A stretch of 64,000 nt of DNA from Smittia aterrima (Eukaryota; Arthropoda; Insecta; Diptera; Chironomidae). Position numbers and translations under genes: made by a program. Positions 1 through 10,479 of the stretch are shown here, piece by piece; the first letter of the stretch is position 1; every line of letters begins with the position of its first letter. The stretch is taken from positions 4,898,854-4,962,853 of the forward strand of contig CP093830.1 of the NCBI GenBank assembly GCA_033063855.1, read 5' to 3'. A model generated the notes under the pieces. That model ran no database searches. It worked only from the letters and a program-made list of their open reading frames with translations, and was not told the DNA's origin.

Positions 1-196
1 ACAAAAGATAAATATTGGTATTTGGGGTTAGTTGTTAGTTTCGCAATAATTAAAGAACTAGAAATGATTTGATGACTTGGAATGGCTTCAAGATATTTTG
101 ATCCACATTTGAACAAAATAAGAAAACTCAAAATCCTTTAAGTTAATCAAAATCATCATTTCATTGGATAATGACTCGACAAATTTGTTATTTTAC

Positions 197-277
197 CAGT
201 TCAGTCTTTTCCTCGACCTTCTCCTCGGTCTTCTTGGGATCAACGTCCATTGGCTGGGGTTTCTCAACTGTCGCCAT
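197..277 (-). CDS. First coding exon of an unidentified gene (partial)
   Basis: A minus-strand exon of exactly 27 codons starts with ATG at 277 and ends at a good splice donor (CTG|GTAAAA, donor GT at 196-195) in phase 0. Without splicing the frame would stop two codons later. The peptide begins MATVEKPQPMDVDPKK and continues in a Glu/Lys-rich, disordered style (TEEKVEEKTEL). Such charged leaders occur on proteasome subunits and many other housekeeping proteins, so it does not identify the gene. No acceptor that keeps the frame open is visible in 1-194, so the intron appears to run off the left edge. The gene is head-to-head with Arl8 and probably shares its promoter. Seen: ATG, open frame, donor and a mirrored initiator about 170 nt upstream. 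Inferred: that this is a real gene. Confidence 0.6.
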
Positions 278-443
278 TACTTATTTTATTTCTTTCTCGT
301 TAAGTTTCAGCTTATTTCACTTGCAAAACAAAATTAATTTCCTTTCTAGCCGAACAATCAGTTTTTCTAAAAGTTTTTCACCCCCACGTCGAGTTCTTAA
401 AGCCACAAATTGAGTAATATTTTTATGAAAACGCTTTGGAGGG

Positions 444-449
444 GACTGA
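444..449 (-). promoter_or_regulatory. Initiator (TCAGTC) for the leftward gene
   Basis: Read on the minus strand, 449 down to 444 is TCAGTC, a perfect match to the arthropod initiator consensus TCAKTY. It would start transcription at about 447 and give a 5' UTR of about 170 nt before the ATG at 277. It lies 22 bp from the rightward initiator and forms part of an inverted repeat with it. Confidence 0.45.
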
Positions 450-470
450 ACACGAAGAAAAAGTGTTCAT

Positions 471-476
471 TCAGTC
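471..476 (+). promoter_or_regulatory. Initiator (TCAGTC) for Arl8
   Basis: TCAGTC matches the insect initiator TCAKTY exactly. Start at A473 would give a 73-nt 5' UTR to the Arl8 ATG at 546. GTGTTC just before it (464-469) mirrors GAACAC (448-453), so the two divergent start sites lie in an imperfect inverted repeat. The alternative is the TATA-like box at 493-500. Confidence 0.45.
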
Positions 477-492
477 ATCAAAACAACAAAAA

Positions 493-500
493 TATAAAAG
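493..500 (+). promoter_or_regulatory. TATA-box-like sequence upstream of Arl8
   Basis: TATAAAAG is a canonical TATA box by sequence. A weaker initiator-like TCATCC lies about 35 bp downstream (527-532), which would leave a 5' UTR of only about 17 nt before the ATG at 546. If the TCAGTC start at 471 is used, this motif lies inside the 5' UTR and is not a TATA box. The sequence does not decide between them. Confidence 0.3.
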
Positions 501-545
501 CTAGTTTTAAGCTGTTACCCGTGAACTCATCCAGATCAAAGCAAG

Positions 546-1873
546 ATGTTTGCAATAATTAATAAAATCCTCGACTGGTTCAAGTCGCTGTTCTGGAAAG
601 AAGGTGAGAAGGATCGAGTGAATCGAGAAAAATATTTGTCTTATCAAAAATATTTTAAAATTATTTTTTTCCGCAACAGAAATGGAGTTAACTCTTGTTG
701 GATTGCAGTACTCAGGTATGAGAACCATCCTTGATCTCAGTCCTTAAGATTCTAATTCGTTATTTTTCTCTTTCAGGCAAAACGACTTTCGTTAATGTAA
801 TTGCTGTAAGTTAAATGTCAATCTCATCGTCTTATTGATAACAAAGGATCCAAGTCTGAGTGATAAGAGAAAGAGTCAAATGTCTATTCTGTTCAATGAA
901 ATATCACAAAAATATTCCTCCCCGACATTCAACATTAAATTTGTTGATTTACTTTTCTTTGTTTATCAGCCCAAATGTGACTCATCGGAGAACAAAGGTT
1001 GCAAGAACTAATTCTGAATCACTTAATCAGATATACTTAGTTCCACTTATCGCTCTTTCATGTTCGTTATTTGCTAATTGCCAAATTTTCGTTTTGGTAC
1101 ACGCGAGATGTCTTTTATCGATTTTTTGTTTTCTCGTACTGAGGTGATAACAAAGTCAATTCTTTACATTTTTATTAGAGCGGTAACTTCAGTGAGGATA
1201 TGATTCCAACTGTCGGCTTCAATATGAGAAAAGTCACGAAGGGAAACGTTACAATCAAAGTCTGGGGTGAGGCTAATCAACTTTTCAAAGTGAATTCAGA
1301 TGATTGATGATTCAATTTACTTTCTTTTGATAGATATTGGTGGCCAGCCTCGTTTTAGATCTATGTGGGAGAGATATTGTCGTGGTGTGAATGCTATTGT
1401 GTAAGTATTCTAAGATTATTCTGTTCACGACTTTGATTACAAGAGGTGACAATTATCTTAGGTACATGGTTGATGCTGCAGACTTAGATAAAATGGAAGC
1501 ATCGAGGAACGAACTTCACTCTCTTCTTGACAAACCACAACTTGCAGGAATTCCCGTGTTGGTTTTGGGTAACAAACGCGACTTACCTGGTGCTCTGGAA
1601 GAAACAGGACTCATTGAGAGGATGTAAGGAAACTCAAGTTTAAGCTAAAGTCAAATTTTTGATTGAACTTTGTTTTGTTTTAGGAATCTGTCAGCCATTC
1701 AAGATCGTGAAATTTGTTGTTATAGTATTTCATGTAAGGAGAAAGATAACATTGACATAACATTACAGGTAAGTTCACGAGACTCTTCTCAATGCATCAT
1801 CAATTTAATTTCCTTTTTCTTTCATCATTTTCAGTGGTTAATTGCGCATTCGAAAAGTCAAGCTAATCGTTGA
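546..1873 (+). CDS. Arl8: ADP-ribosylation factor-like protein 8 (Arl8), eight exons
   Basis: Arl8 is a small GTPase of the Arf family that sits on lysosomes and lysosome-related vesicles. It recruits kinesin adaptors and HOPS, so it drives lysosome movement, axonal cargo transport and fusion. Coding exons joined by GT-AG introns: 546-603, 680-715, 777-805, 1179-1266, 1334-1400, 1462-1623, 1684-1768 and 1835-1873 (TGA). They total 564 nt, a 187-residue protein against 186 in human ARL8B, and align almost without gaps. The N-terminal amphipathic helix ([17 protein letters not shown]) replaces the myristoylated Gly of other Arfs, as is typical of Arl8. The P-loop GLQYSGKT is at 27-34, the switch II WDIGGQ ends at Gln75, and the NKRD guanine motif starts at Asn130. 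The C-terminus ends [17 protein letters not shown]. All catalytic motifs are intact. It is head-to-head with the gene at 197-277 and tail-to-tail with grain. In Drosophila this gene is also called gie. Confidence 0.97.
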
Positions 1874-2234
1874 GCTCAGTCAACAATAATTTAAACTTTA
1901 ATTGTGCTCCTTTCGCTGGAGAAACGAGATAAAGAGGAAAGAGAAAAAAGTTTTATCAACAAACATCGATTAAAGTCAAAAAAATATTTCTTGTGAATAA
2001 TCTTAATCCGCTAATGATGAAAGTGTCGCGATTTCATGCCAGCATGAATTGAAATCAGTTTTTCTTCGGTCTGTGTATAAACTTTGCTCTGTCCTCATCA
2101 TTTGATTTAATTTCTTTCATCAACTTTCTGTTCGTAAATGCGTAAAATAATTTTTTAGTTCGGATAGAAGGAAGAACTTTTATATCACAAGAATTAAGCA
2201 GAAATCTCAATGAAAATACTAATCTAATAATAAA
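1874..2234 (+). other. Probable Arl8 3' UTR
   Basis: AT-rich sequence follows the Arl8 stop. The first clear polyadenylation signal on this strand is AATAAA at 2229-2234, and another lies at about 2512-2517. The exact cleavage site cannot be read from sequence alone. Confidence 0.4.
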
Positions 2235-5200
2235 ATATTCCAAACATAATCACGTCGACCGTTTCCCTAATTCGACCAATCAATTTGTGTAGATTGTCGA
2301 AAACTATTTTTTCATAATTTGTGATGATGACATTTTTCATAATCAAAAGCTCACTTTTTTTGCGTTTGAAGAACGTTAGATGCTTTCGAATTAATTAGAA
2401 GTTGGAATATTTTGTAATCTTTAAATTATCTTTCAATGCTTAACCATATATGAGAAAATCCATAAAATCTATAGTTAGTTAAGCTTGTTTTTTAAGAAAA
2501 TGAGTAAGGCAAATAAAAGAAAATATTATTTCCAATGACAACTGAAATTTTTTATTTCGAGCGGAAGTTTCCACTTTTTTTTAAACAAAACAAAATTTCG
2601 ATATCTCATCTTTCAACCTTTGCTACATCTTCCGATCAATCCCAAATGTCGAAAGGTGATAAAATGAGGCTGATTAAAATTCTTTCTCTTCCCGTCAAAA
2701 TCGTTTTACAAAACATTAATCATATCATTAATTGACCTGAAGTTTCATAATTGGTTTTCCTCTTTTTCTCTCGAGCATGATGCTTGATGATTCGCCAAAG
2801 ATTTTTTTTATATTTGTGGATACAGCATAATGTTCGTATTGTCTAAGATTTCAGCACAATTATGACTCATTTCTTTTTTTATTTAAAGTTGAAAGTTCAA
2901 ATCATTATGAGAAAAGAAAGAAATCAAACAGAAAAAATCTTTTCTCGATTTGTCGAAACAAAACTTGAAAATCATTCTCGAAAGATTTATAAACTTCAAC
3001 AATGAGTTGGATCGATAAGTTTCTATTTTCACAAAATCATTTCATCTCAAACGTTTAACGGAAAAGATTTTTTCCCGAGGTTTTTAATTAGAATTCAATG
3101 CGCGCGATTCAAGCTAACGATCGTTGATGACTAAAATAAAGTTATGACTTTCGAGGCGAAATGCATTGCTAGATTGTTAAATAGTCAACCTGCGGTAGGT
3201 TGTGACTTGATTAGCATAATTTCTCGATGAGCTGGTAAATCAAAAATTTGTCGTGAATAAGGAAAACTTCCTCAAAGGGATGCGTTTCCTCTCTTCTCGT
3301 CTGACCTTTAGCTTCCGCTTCTCAAAATCCGATGGAATCTCATCAAAGCAATCAAACAAAACTCGAGACAATGTTTCAAGGAAGTCGTGAGGTTCATACA
3401 AATTCGGGTTGAAGCAATAAAACATGGCACTCGTAAATTAAACGAAAACTCAAGTCGAAGTCAAAATTTAGTTCTCTTGGCAGTGAAGTAACGAAACGCA
3501 TATCTCACACTATGCTTCGATGATGTTCAGTGAATATTAAAGCAATGCTTGGGTGGTAGACTAGCATTCCAAGGTATTTGAAGCACTTCGAAGGGTTTCA
3601 ATTGAAATTCCGACGCTGCTCGTAGTCTGACGTTCATCCTTTGTCGATCATCAATTGCATTTGCCAAAAAAAATTCGTTTCGCCGCCTTAATTGCCATTG
3701 AAGTCTTTTTATTCATCGACGACTACCGAGCGCCATTTGAATAATTGCATTTCCTCTCAGCGATAATGTTGCAAGCGAAATTCAATTGAAATCCGTCTGG
3801 GCCTCACTGATTTCATTTGCTGGATTCTCAGAAAATTAAGAGACAACGATTGAGTTTAATTTAAATTTCAAATCGATTTCTTGTAAAAATGCAAAGCAGA
3901 ACTTGAGCTCTCATGAGGCCTACACATGTTCACTTCACTCGAAACGAGATCGTTATTTTTTGTTCCTTCGCTTTCATTCTTCTCACAATTAAAACGACAA
4001 TAAAAGGTTTACAAAGATTTGGGGGATTTAGCGGACGGCGCTTCGAACGTTTTCGCGATACAATGCAAGTCACTTTGTCGTTGCTTTTAAATATTCAACG
4101 AGCGTAGAAGTATAAATCATAACGATTGCAGTTTTGAAGACGAATAAGTCGGCGGCGTTTTTGAGTTTTATTGCTTTTGGAGAAGACAAGGCACCGCCAA
4201 AGTTCTTTGAGGCATTGCGAACTTCCTTTGCGTAAAATTCTGAAGAATTCTCAAAGCTAAAAAGCTCAAACATTTTGATCTTACATTTCTTGATTCTCAA
4301 CAAAGTTATCGAAGAAAGAATTTAGTTCACGTTGAGCTAACAAAAGTGCGAATCTTCCCCGAAGCCTCTTCTTGTATCTATCACAACAATTCATCTTCCA
4401 CCTTCAACTCGATTCCTACCAGGAGGTTAACACACAAAGCACAAGAAACGCAATTTATCATCGGGAATCTAATCTGCGATTGCGTTTGTATCGCTCGCTT
4501 CGTTCCCTTCTCGTTCATTGTTCTTGCTTGTGAATTTTCCAGTTGCAGTGTGTTATTACGATTTGCATTTGCATTTACATTTGCGCAAATCAATCTCGAG
4601 ATCATCTCAATAAATTTTAACGTTAACTTGAGGAAGCCGTAGCTACATTGATTGGTATAATTTTAATTATAGCGTCTTCTTTTCAGTTTGATGAATTTAT
4701 TTCGATTGCGGCATTTCGTTGGGAGATCTCTTTTTTTTTGCATAAACTGCTGAGCGGAAGTCTTTTGATCTTTCTGATGAGACAGACGAGTCGAAACAAG
4801 TTGAACATGAATTTTGATGGAGAAATGTTTATTCATTGGAATGTCAGTTAATTAATTGAGCAATTTGTTTTGTTTTGAAACTCCAGGAGCTTTGTTTAGA
4901 ATAAATTCATAATTTCAAAGGAAATCGTAATTTCCAATGCTTAAAATAATTAGACAAACACTCCAAGCAGAACATTTCATTTTAACGTTCATACAAATCT
5001 ACGTGATAGCATCAAATGTATGTAGGTCAAGATCCTTGAGTCCGATAAGATGCTTTCCTGTGTTCTGAGGCAAACATGAGCGCAGGACAAGACATCACTG
5101 AACTGTAGAGCCCTAGACTCGGTATCACACTAAATTATTCATTAAACGAAGCCAATCAAATTATCTACTTCAGCTCCAATCGCGTTCTTAAACCTTTTTA

Positions 5201-8200
5201 ATAACTGATCGACTTTGAAAGTGCTTTGCGTGCATCGAAACAAATTTAATTTGTAGTTCAAGTCTACAAAATGATGGATCTAATAAATTGAACTTGAATT
5301 ATTTTTGATTGTCGATTGAAAAACGAAGGCAACATCGAATTTTCCAATTTATTTTCGTTGTCCAGCAAAAAATCGCTGGCAATCTCAAATTCGCGGATTT
5401 TCCATTTTTCCGTTTTAGAAATGCACAATGCAAAATTTTTTATTGTCGCAACATGATCTGCATGAGGCCGATAGTGATGAATTCAATTTGTGCAATAATA
5501 GTCAATAGATGACTCTAATCAATTTTGCTTTTGAATTGGCACAATGGAGCATCGGGGAACTTGCACAATTGTGTTCAGTCTGATGATGGAAATGCATTGT
5601 TTTAGGGCCTCGTCGTGTATGTGATTAGAAAAAAAATCATCTGAATTTCAGATTCGAATTAAAAACTGAACAGTTTTGTGTTCGTTCGACATCGTTGGAC
5701 AACGCTTCTCTCTACGAGATCCATTGATAGATCAAACTGTTTCTTACTTTTTTTTATTAATATTTCGAAGCTGCAATAACTGCAAACTTTTTCTGCAGAC
5801 AGCTTGGGGACTTTTTACTCGCTCCTTCGCAGCATGTTACAAGAAACGAAATGCATTTTTAAACGGAATTCGCAATAAGTCCGATAACATTTATGAATAA
5901 TAACAACGGCGGATAAAAGGCATAAACAGAATAAATTTGAGATATTTTTTTTTTGTATTTTTCGTTTTGTTCTTTGCATTTTGAATATCTTCGCGAGCAA
6001 GAATGGTGAAATAATTTAAGAAAATATGAAGAAAAAAGTCCACACGATGAACATTCGACGATAGCCGAACAAGCCTCATTTGTTTTTCCCAAGAAAAAAT
6101 TACACTTCAAGTCAAGATCGATCGGATCTTGTGAAATATCGACTATGGAAATGGAGTTGATGTAAGAATTCTCGATGGTCGCGGCCTTAACATTGTGGAC
6201 GAGCTCTTGCACGTACGAAAGTAAACAACTTGTTAAATTGATTGCACTTGAACGCAATTAGTTGCAATGTTGCGTATCGTGAGAATTAATAGATTCGTTG
6301 AGGTGTGAACTTGACGAGGTGATTTGTAGTCTTCGATTCATTGAAGAAGGAAAAACACGATGACTTCGTTTTTATCTCCAAGCGAACACCATTCGTCCTT
6401 TTAAGACATTTCATTTGATATCTCGAACCTTCTTCTCTAATTCGTTTTTATTTCCAACTCAATGTAAATCCGTCGAGCGGGCAGTAAAATCGGAATCGAA
6501 ATCGATTCTCCTCGACGATCTCACATAAAGTGAGCATTAAATTGGATAATTGAAAAGGGTTTGATCGAAAATCCATTGCGTAAAATTACATCAAAATAAG
6601 TTTTAAGCATCTCTCTCGTTTGAATGACAACAATTTCAAATTCATTTCATTTCCGGTGCGTCGAGAGTTTCTTTTCGTTTCGTTTTATCGACAGATACAG
6701 CAACTGACACATCTGCCGTCGTCTTCGGTCGTCACAACGAAACTCACGGACAACATTAAACTTTTACGAGGTAAAAGAAAAATTGAAATTCATCCAATAA
6801 AAAAGAGAAAGAAAATCGTCCCCACTTAATCCTGAAATCAGTGTTGGGATTTGCGAGGACGCAAACGTCGAAATGGCTTCTCGGTCGGACCCGATTTCAC
6901 ACTAGATTTGACACTTTATTAATTTTCAGAGTCTTTTATATTCGCATTAAGGAGATACGGCCCCGAATTTATGTCCTTTCGAAATTGCAGATTTATTTCG
7001 CTTCAAAACATTCTCAATAAACTCCAAATCGAATCTTTATTAACGATGCTTCATGGACGAGTGGATGGTCAGCTCTCATTGAATCATTGAAAGGGTTCTC
7101 GATAAGATTTTCCTTCGAAAGACTCTCAACCATTGGATTAACGTGAATCAGTGACGAGGTCTTTCTGTATCAAACCTGATAACAATTTGATGAATCATAA
7201 CTTCGTTTTTTTATTCAAGGGAAGCCACAAAAAACATAACAAACGACCTCACAGTCAACGCAAGGTGCATCAGCTCGTTTTAAAAATTCACCTTACTTTA
7301 CTTCTTCATAAATGTATAATTTGTGTAAATGCCGAAGACGTTTTTTTTCCTCTGCTCTCGCGATGAGAACGAAATTGGAATTACGGCACGAGTCGAAGGC
7401 AATTATTCTCGTTCTTCGTGCAGCCTGTGTGTGAATGCTATTCGATTGATTAGCTTTTGTTTTCGACACAATCGAAGAACTCATAATTGTTTAATGATTA
7501 GATATTATTCTTGAAGCAATTAAGCTACGGAAAGAAGCGAAAGTCGAGACTCTCGCCTTCACCTGCTTGATGAAGGAATTTTTAGGTTTTTTTTTATTAA
7601 TGAAAGAAACAGTTTTAAATGAATATTGTGACTCGATCCAACATCCAAATTAACTTGTAAATCAGCGGACAAACTGCTCCATCGCCTTCTTCGTGCGAAT
7701 AATTGGATTAACTCAATTATTAATTTCATGTTGGAGAATGAAAACCATTTTAAATTTGTATGCCTCGTATCAAGATTTTCCGAATCATAATAAAACGATT
7801 AGCGTTTTCGATTTCATCGTCACAGGACGGAATGTGCGTGATAACGTTGAAAGAAGGCGAAGAAATGCGTTTGAAATGAAAACGAAAACTGCTGAACGAG
7901 AGAGAGAAGTGAATTCACAACGAACTCGTGCTTTGTAGGTCAATTTGAAGTTCTCAAACGTATAAGCTTGCATGCAACTAAACATCAATCAAGATTAAGC
8001 GATTTTAATTTTCCTTCCGCCAAAAAGTGAATTCTTTCTTTGCACATGACGTAACAGAGTATTTCGTTTGGAGTTTGAAGAATTATTTATTCAAGCACCT
8101 GTCCGAAAAGGAATCGGCTTGATAATCAAAGAACGGACGAATGTTTTGTCCTAAGCTTAAATGAGTCGTTCGTCAACTACGTTCAAAGTAAATCTGAGTT

Positions 8201-8330
8201 TTTCCAAAAACTCACATCTCTCTATTACGTAAGTTCCGATCAACTAACGAACTCAAATCCATTCCCAAGTCTCTAAATGATTGATAGGTTTCAGCTGATT
8301 GTTGCAACGAATAAAAGGAACAAAATGGAT
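2235..8330. other. Convergent intergenic region between Arl8 and grain
   Basis: About 6 kb of AT-rich DNA with no recognised gene. Open frames here are short or lack domains and codon bias. The longest, 132 codons on the minus strand at 5859-6257, has no recognisable feature. A 61-codon minus-strand ATG frame at 3240-3425 (starting MFYCFNPNLYEPHDF) is somewhat protein-like but has no promoter or splice signals. The notable non-coding structure is the tandem octamer cluster at 4561-4590. Confidence 0.5.
4561..4590. repeat. Tandem ATTTGC hexamers containing octamer (POU) motifs
   Basis: About four hexamer copies run head to tail. They create two overlapping perfect octamer motifs, ATTTGCAT (reverse complement ATGCAAAT), at 4561-4568 and 4567-4574. 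A one-base variant ATTTACAT follows at 4573-4580, then the 12-bp palindrome ATTTGCGCAAAT at 4579-4590. Octamers are the classic POU-domain binding site. Function here is inference. Confidence 0.4.
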
Positions 8331-8343
8331 TTTTTTGTAATAT

Positions 8344-8349
8344 TTTATT
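8344..8349 (-). terminator. Candidate polyadenylation signal for grain
   Basis: AATAAA on the minus strand, followed within about 40 nt by a U/GU-rich tract (TTTTGTTCC, then TTTTATTCGTTG). It sits at the end of the A-rich segment that looks like UTR. Confidence 0.3.
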
Positions 8350-10227
8350 TCTTTTCAAAAAAACTTTTTTTTTCATGACTTTACAATTATTCATTTTAAT
8401 AATTTTACATCGTAGAACCATTACATTAATTTAGTTTCTGTTTTCTTTTCTGAATTGATTACACATACTTGCATATTCCACGTTTAATTTACATTCATTT
8501 TTTTTTTTGCTTGTTCTGTTCCTCGATTACATTAATAATACTTTTTCTTCTCTTGAAAGTGTTTTTGCCTTTATTGGTAAACCTACAACTTTTTTATGCT
8601 TTTGATCAACACATCAAGAAAGTTTCTTATACTTTTAAAATTAGATAGTTTTTTCATTTAAAATAATTAAAATATTTACAACATCGAACTCTGTCGATGC
8701 AAAGTTCACGAGAATGTACAGCTTAATGTTTTTTTTTGAAATATTTTCCTTTTCATTTAATTTTACTACACATTTAATAAAAATACAGTCTACTTATTCA
8801 TATGGCATCAAACATGTATTTTTATCTTCATCAATATTTCTTTACTTTCATGCTAAGGTGCAGCAAGGTCAACGTCATCTTTCACCCCGTTTAGAACTTC
8901 CGAATGAACCTAATCATAAATATCTTGAAGGAAAGATTATAAATAAAGGAAAAATTGCACTTCTCATTTATTCAAAAGTAAGAGCAGAGCTTGGGTGAGT
9001 TTAAGAATTAAAAGAAACTGCTCGAGCTTCTGAGAAATTCACTCAAAGTCCCAGACTGTGTTCAAAACAAAATATTTCTGTGGCGATTTCTGGCACATTT
9101 TATGAAATAACATTAAACTGTGAATCTTTGAATTTAACTCTCCCGACACTAATGAATTGTTTTGCTTTCATTGAGAAATTTGCTCGACGCTTAAAAAACT
9201 CAATTTATTCATTTCGTAATTTGTTGATTTAATAGGAAAGAGGCTAATTAAATAATTTTTTAATTGCTGCAAGTTTTGTTGAATTTTCATGATCATTTGC
9301 TTTCTCTCGTGCGTGAGCGAGGGGCGAGAATGTTAAAAGGTTTTTATTTGAAACAGTAGGATGTTTATATTTGAATTAAATTAAAATCTCCAGAGAAACT
9401 AACAAATTGTAAATTTTGAATCGACTCTGGTGAACTTTTCCGCTTAAGTCGATTTGAGAGTTGAAGAAAATGTTGATCGATTGGAAGAGAAACTCGTCGT
9501 ATCGACAAAGATATTGATTGAAAAGTTTGAGATTAAGTTATTCGGATAGCGATGAACTTTAAGTTTGACATTGAAGTTTGAACATTCCATTTGAGAGTTT
9601 CATTAGAATTACAAATTTCAACGCAAAGCCGCGTTAACTTTCTTACTCCCGAAACCAACAGAGTTGCTTCGTGTGATTCACAAAACTTAATTCCTCCAAC
9701 GAAATACATTTTCTGGAGCGCAAAGCTTCAACTAACTTTCGTTCCAAGCGAATGATTCACCACAGGCCCGTGAAGGCGAATAAAACTTTTTTTGCATGAG
9801 TTTCGCTTAAATTGCAATTGCCATTCTTACATTGTCGCATAAATTTTCACTTATTGATGTTTGTTTGTGTCGAACGGACAAGAAGTTAAAGAGTCCCCTT
9901 CAAACATAACAAGGAAAAAAAGCGTTCAGGAAATTGCCACGAAACTCCCTACATGCGTATTCAAATGATCCCCTCTCGCTCTTACTCTCTTAGAAACAGA
10001 ATTATCATATTAAAATTAATTTCCCATTTTAATGGAAATGGCGAAATTATTCAAGCGCTAATACATTCTTTCTTGTGTCCTCAGGGAAGTCGTAAGGAAT
10101 TTAGAGCTGCCGGTCGATCAGACCCCAGCCAGCGTTGAAGTGTAAAACTGAATAAGGAAAAAGAATCGCGCGAAAAGTCTCCATTAGGACGAAAGTGAAG
10201 GGAGAACCGAGGAAGGGAGAGAATTTA

Positions 10228-10452
10228 ATTATTTTGTATGGAATTAATATTTTGTACTTGACTTGTTGCTATTGTTGCTGTAATTTGTAATTTCGGCGTC
10301 GACGTATCACTACAGTTATCAATTAAATTATTATTTAATTCAAATAAATTATGATTAGAGTTCATTAGAATATCGCCATTATTATTTAGATTATTCAACG
10401 TGTTGCCATAGGTGTGATGGTGATGGTTTGTAATGGATTGCGTGCTATTCCA
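10228..10452 (-). CDS. grn: Candidate stop-codon readthrough extension of grain (75 codons)
   Basis: In exon 7 the grain frame reads GAWRSEYT, then TGA (10455-10453). It then stays open for 75 codons from 10452 to 10228, ending at TAA (10227-10225). The extension begins WNSTQSITNHHHHTYGN and continues rich in Asn, Leu, Thr and Ser. This Asn/His style matches exon 2 of grain. No acceptor that would bypass the TGA in frame was found: starting instead at the AG just after it shifts the frame, which soon stops. The base after the stop is T, not the C most favoured for leakiness. Readthrough is well known in insects and enriched in regulatory genes. It would give a protein of 629 residues. Seen: the open frame. 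Inferred: that it is translated. Confidence 0.5.
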
Positions 10453-10479
10453 TCATGTGTATTCGGATCTCCATGCTCC
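10453..10479 (-). CDS. grn: grain exon 7 (annotated C-terminus)
   Basis: The acceptor TTCTTAACAG|G opens a short terminal exon in phase 0, encoding GAWRSEYT and a TGA. Intron 6 before it is only 68 bp. Using the AG a few bases later (GGAG|CAT) would give a different 25-codon end (HGDPNTHDGIA and so on). The first AG is preferred for its position and because its frame stays open beyond the TGA. Confidence 0.75.
   Translation of the reverse strand, partial: GAWRSEYT

Larger units (their letters stand above)
8330..10452 (-). other. grn: Probable 3' UTR of grain
   Basis: This lies downstream of the grain TGA on the minus strand. The first 225 nt (10452-10228) keep the grain frame open and are described separately. 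The remainder is non-coding. The best end signal is AATAAA read from 8349 to 8344, followed on the minus strand by a U/GU-rich stretch. Another AATAAA reads from 8575 to 8570. TGTAAATA, a perfect Pumilio response element, reads from 8680 to 8673. The segment from about 8330 to 8850 is A-rich on the minus strand and poor in CpG, unlike its surroundings, as expected of a UTR tail. A plus-strand frame of 95 codons at 8714-8998 has no recognisable domain. A 3' UTR of about 2 kb is inferred. Confidence 0.4.

Noticed and set aside
3240..3425. 61-codon minus-strand ATG frame (MFYCFNPNLYEPHDF...)
   Set aside because: Reads fairly like protein, but there is no promoter, splice site or recognised homologue. 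Kept as a remark only.
5859..6257. 132-codon minus-strand frame in the intergenic region
   Set aside because: No recognisable domain, promoter or splice signal. Its composition follows the AT-rich DNA.
10465..10479. Assigning the gene to pannier (GATA4/5/6) or serpent
   Set aside because: The C finger has TSCANC, YYKLHN and VNRPLTMKKEGIQTRNRK, which are GATA1/2/3-class features. Pannier-type proteins have a GVNRPLAMRK-like tail.
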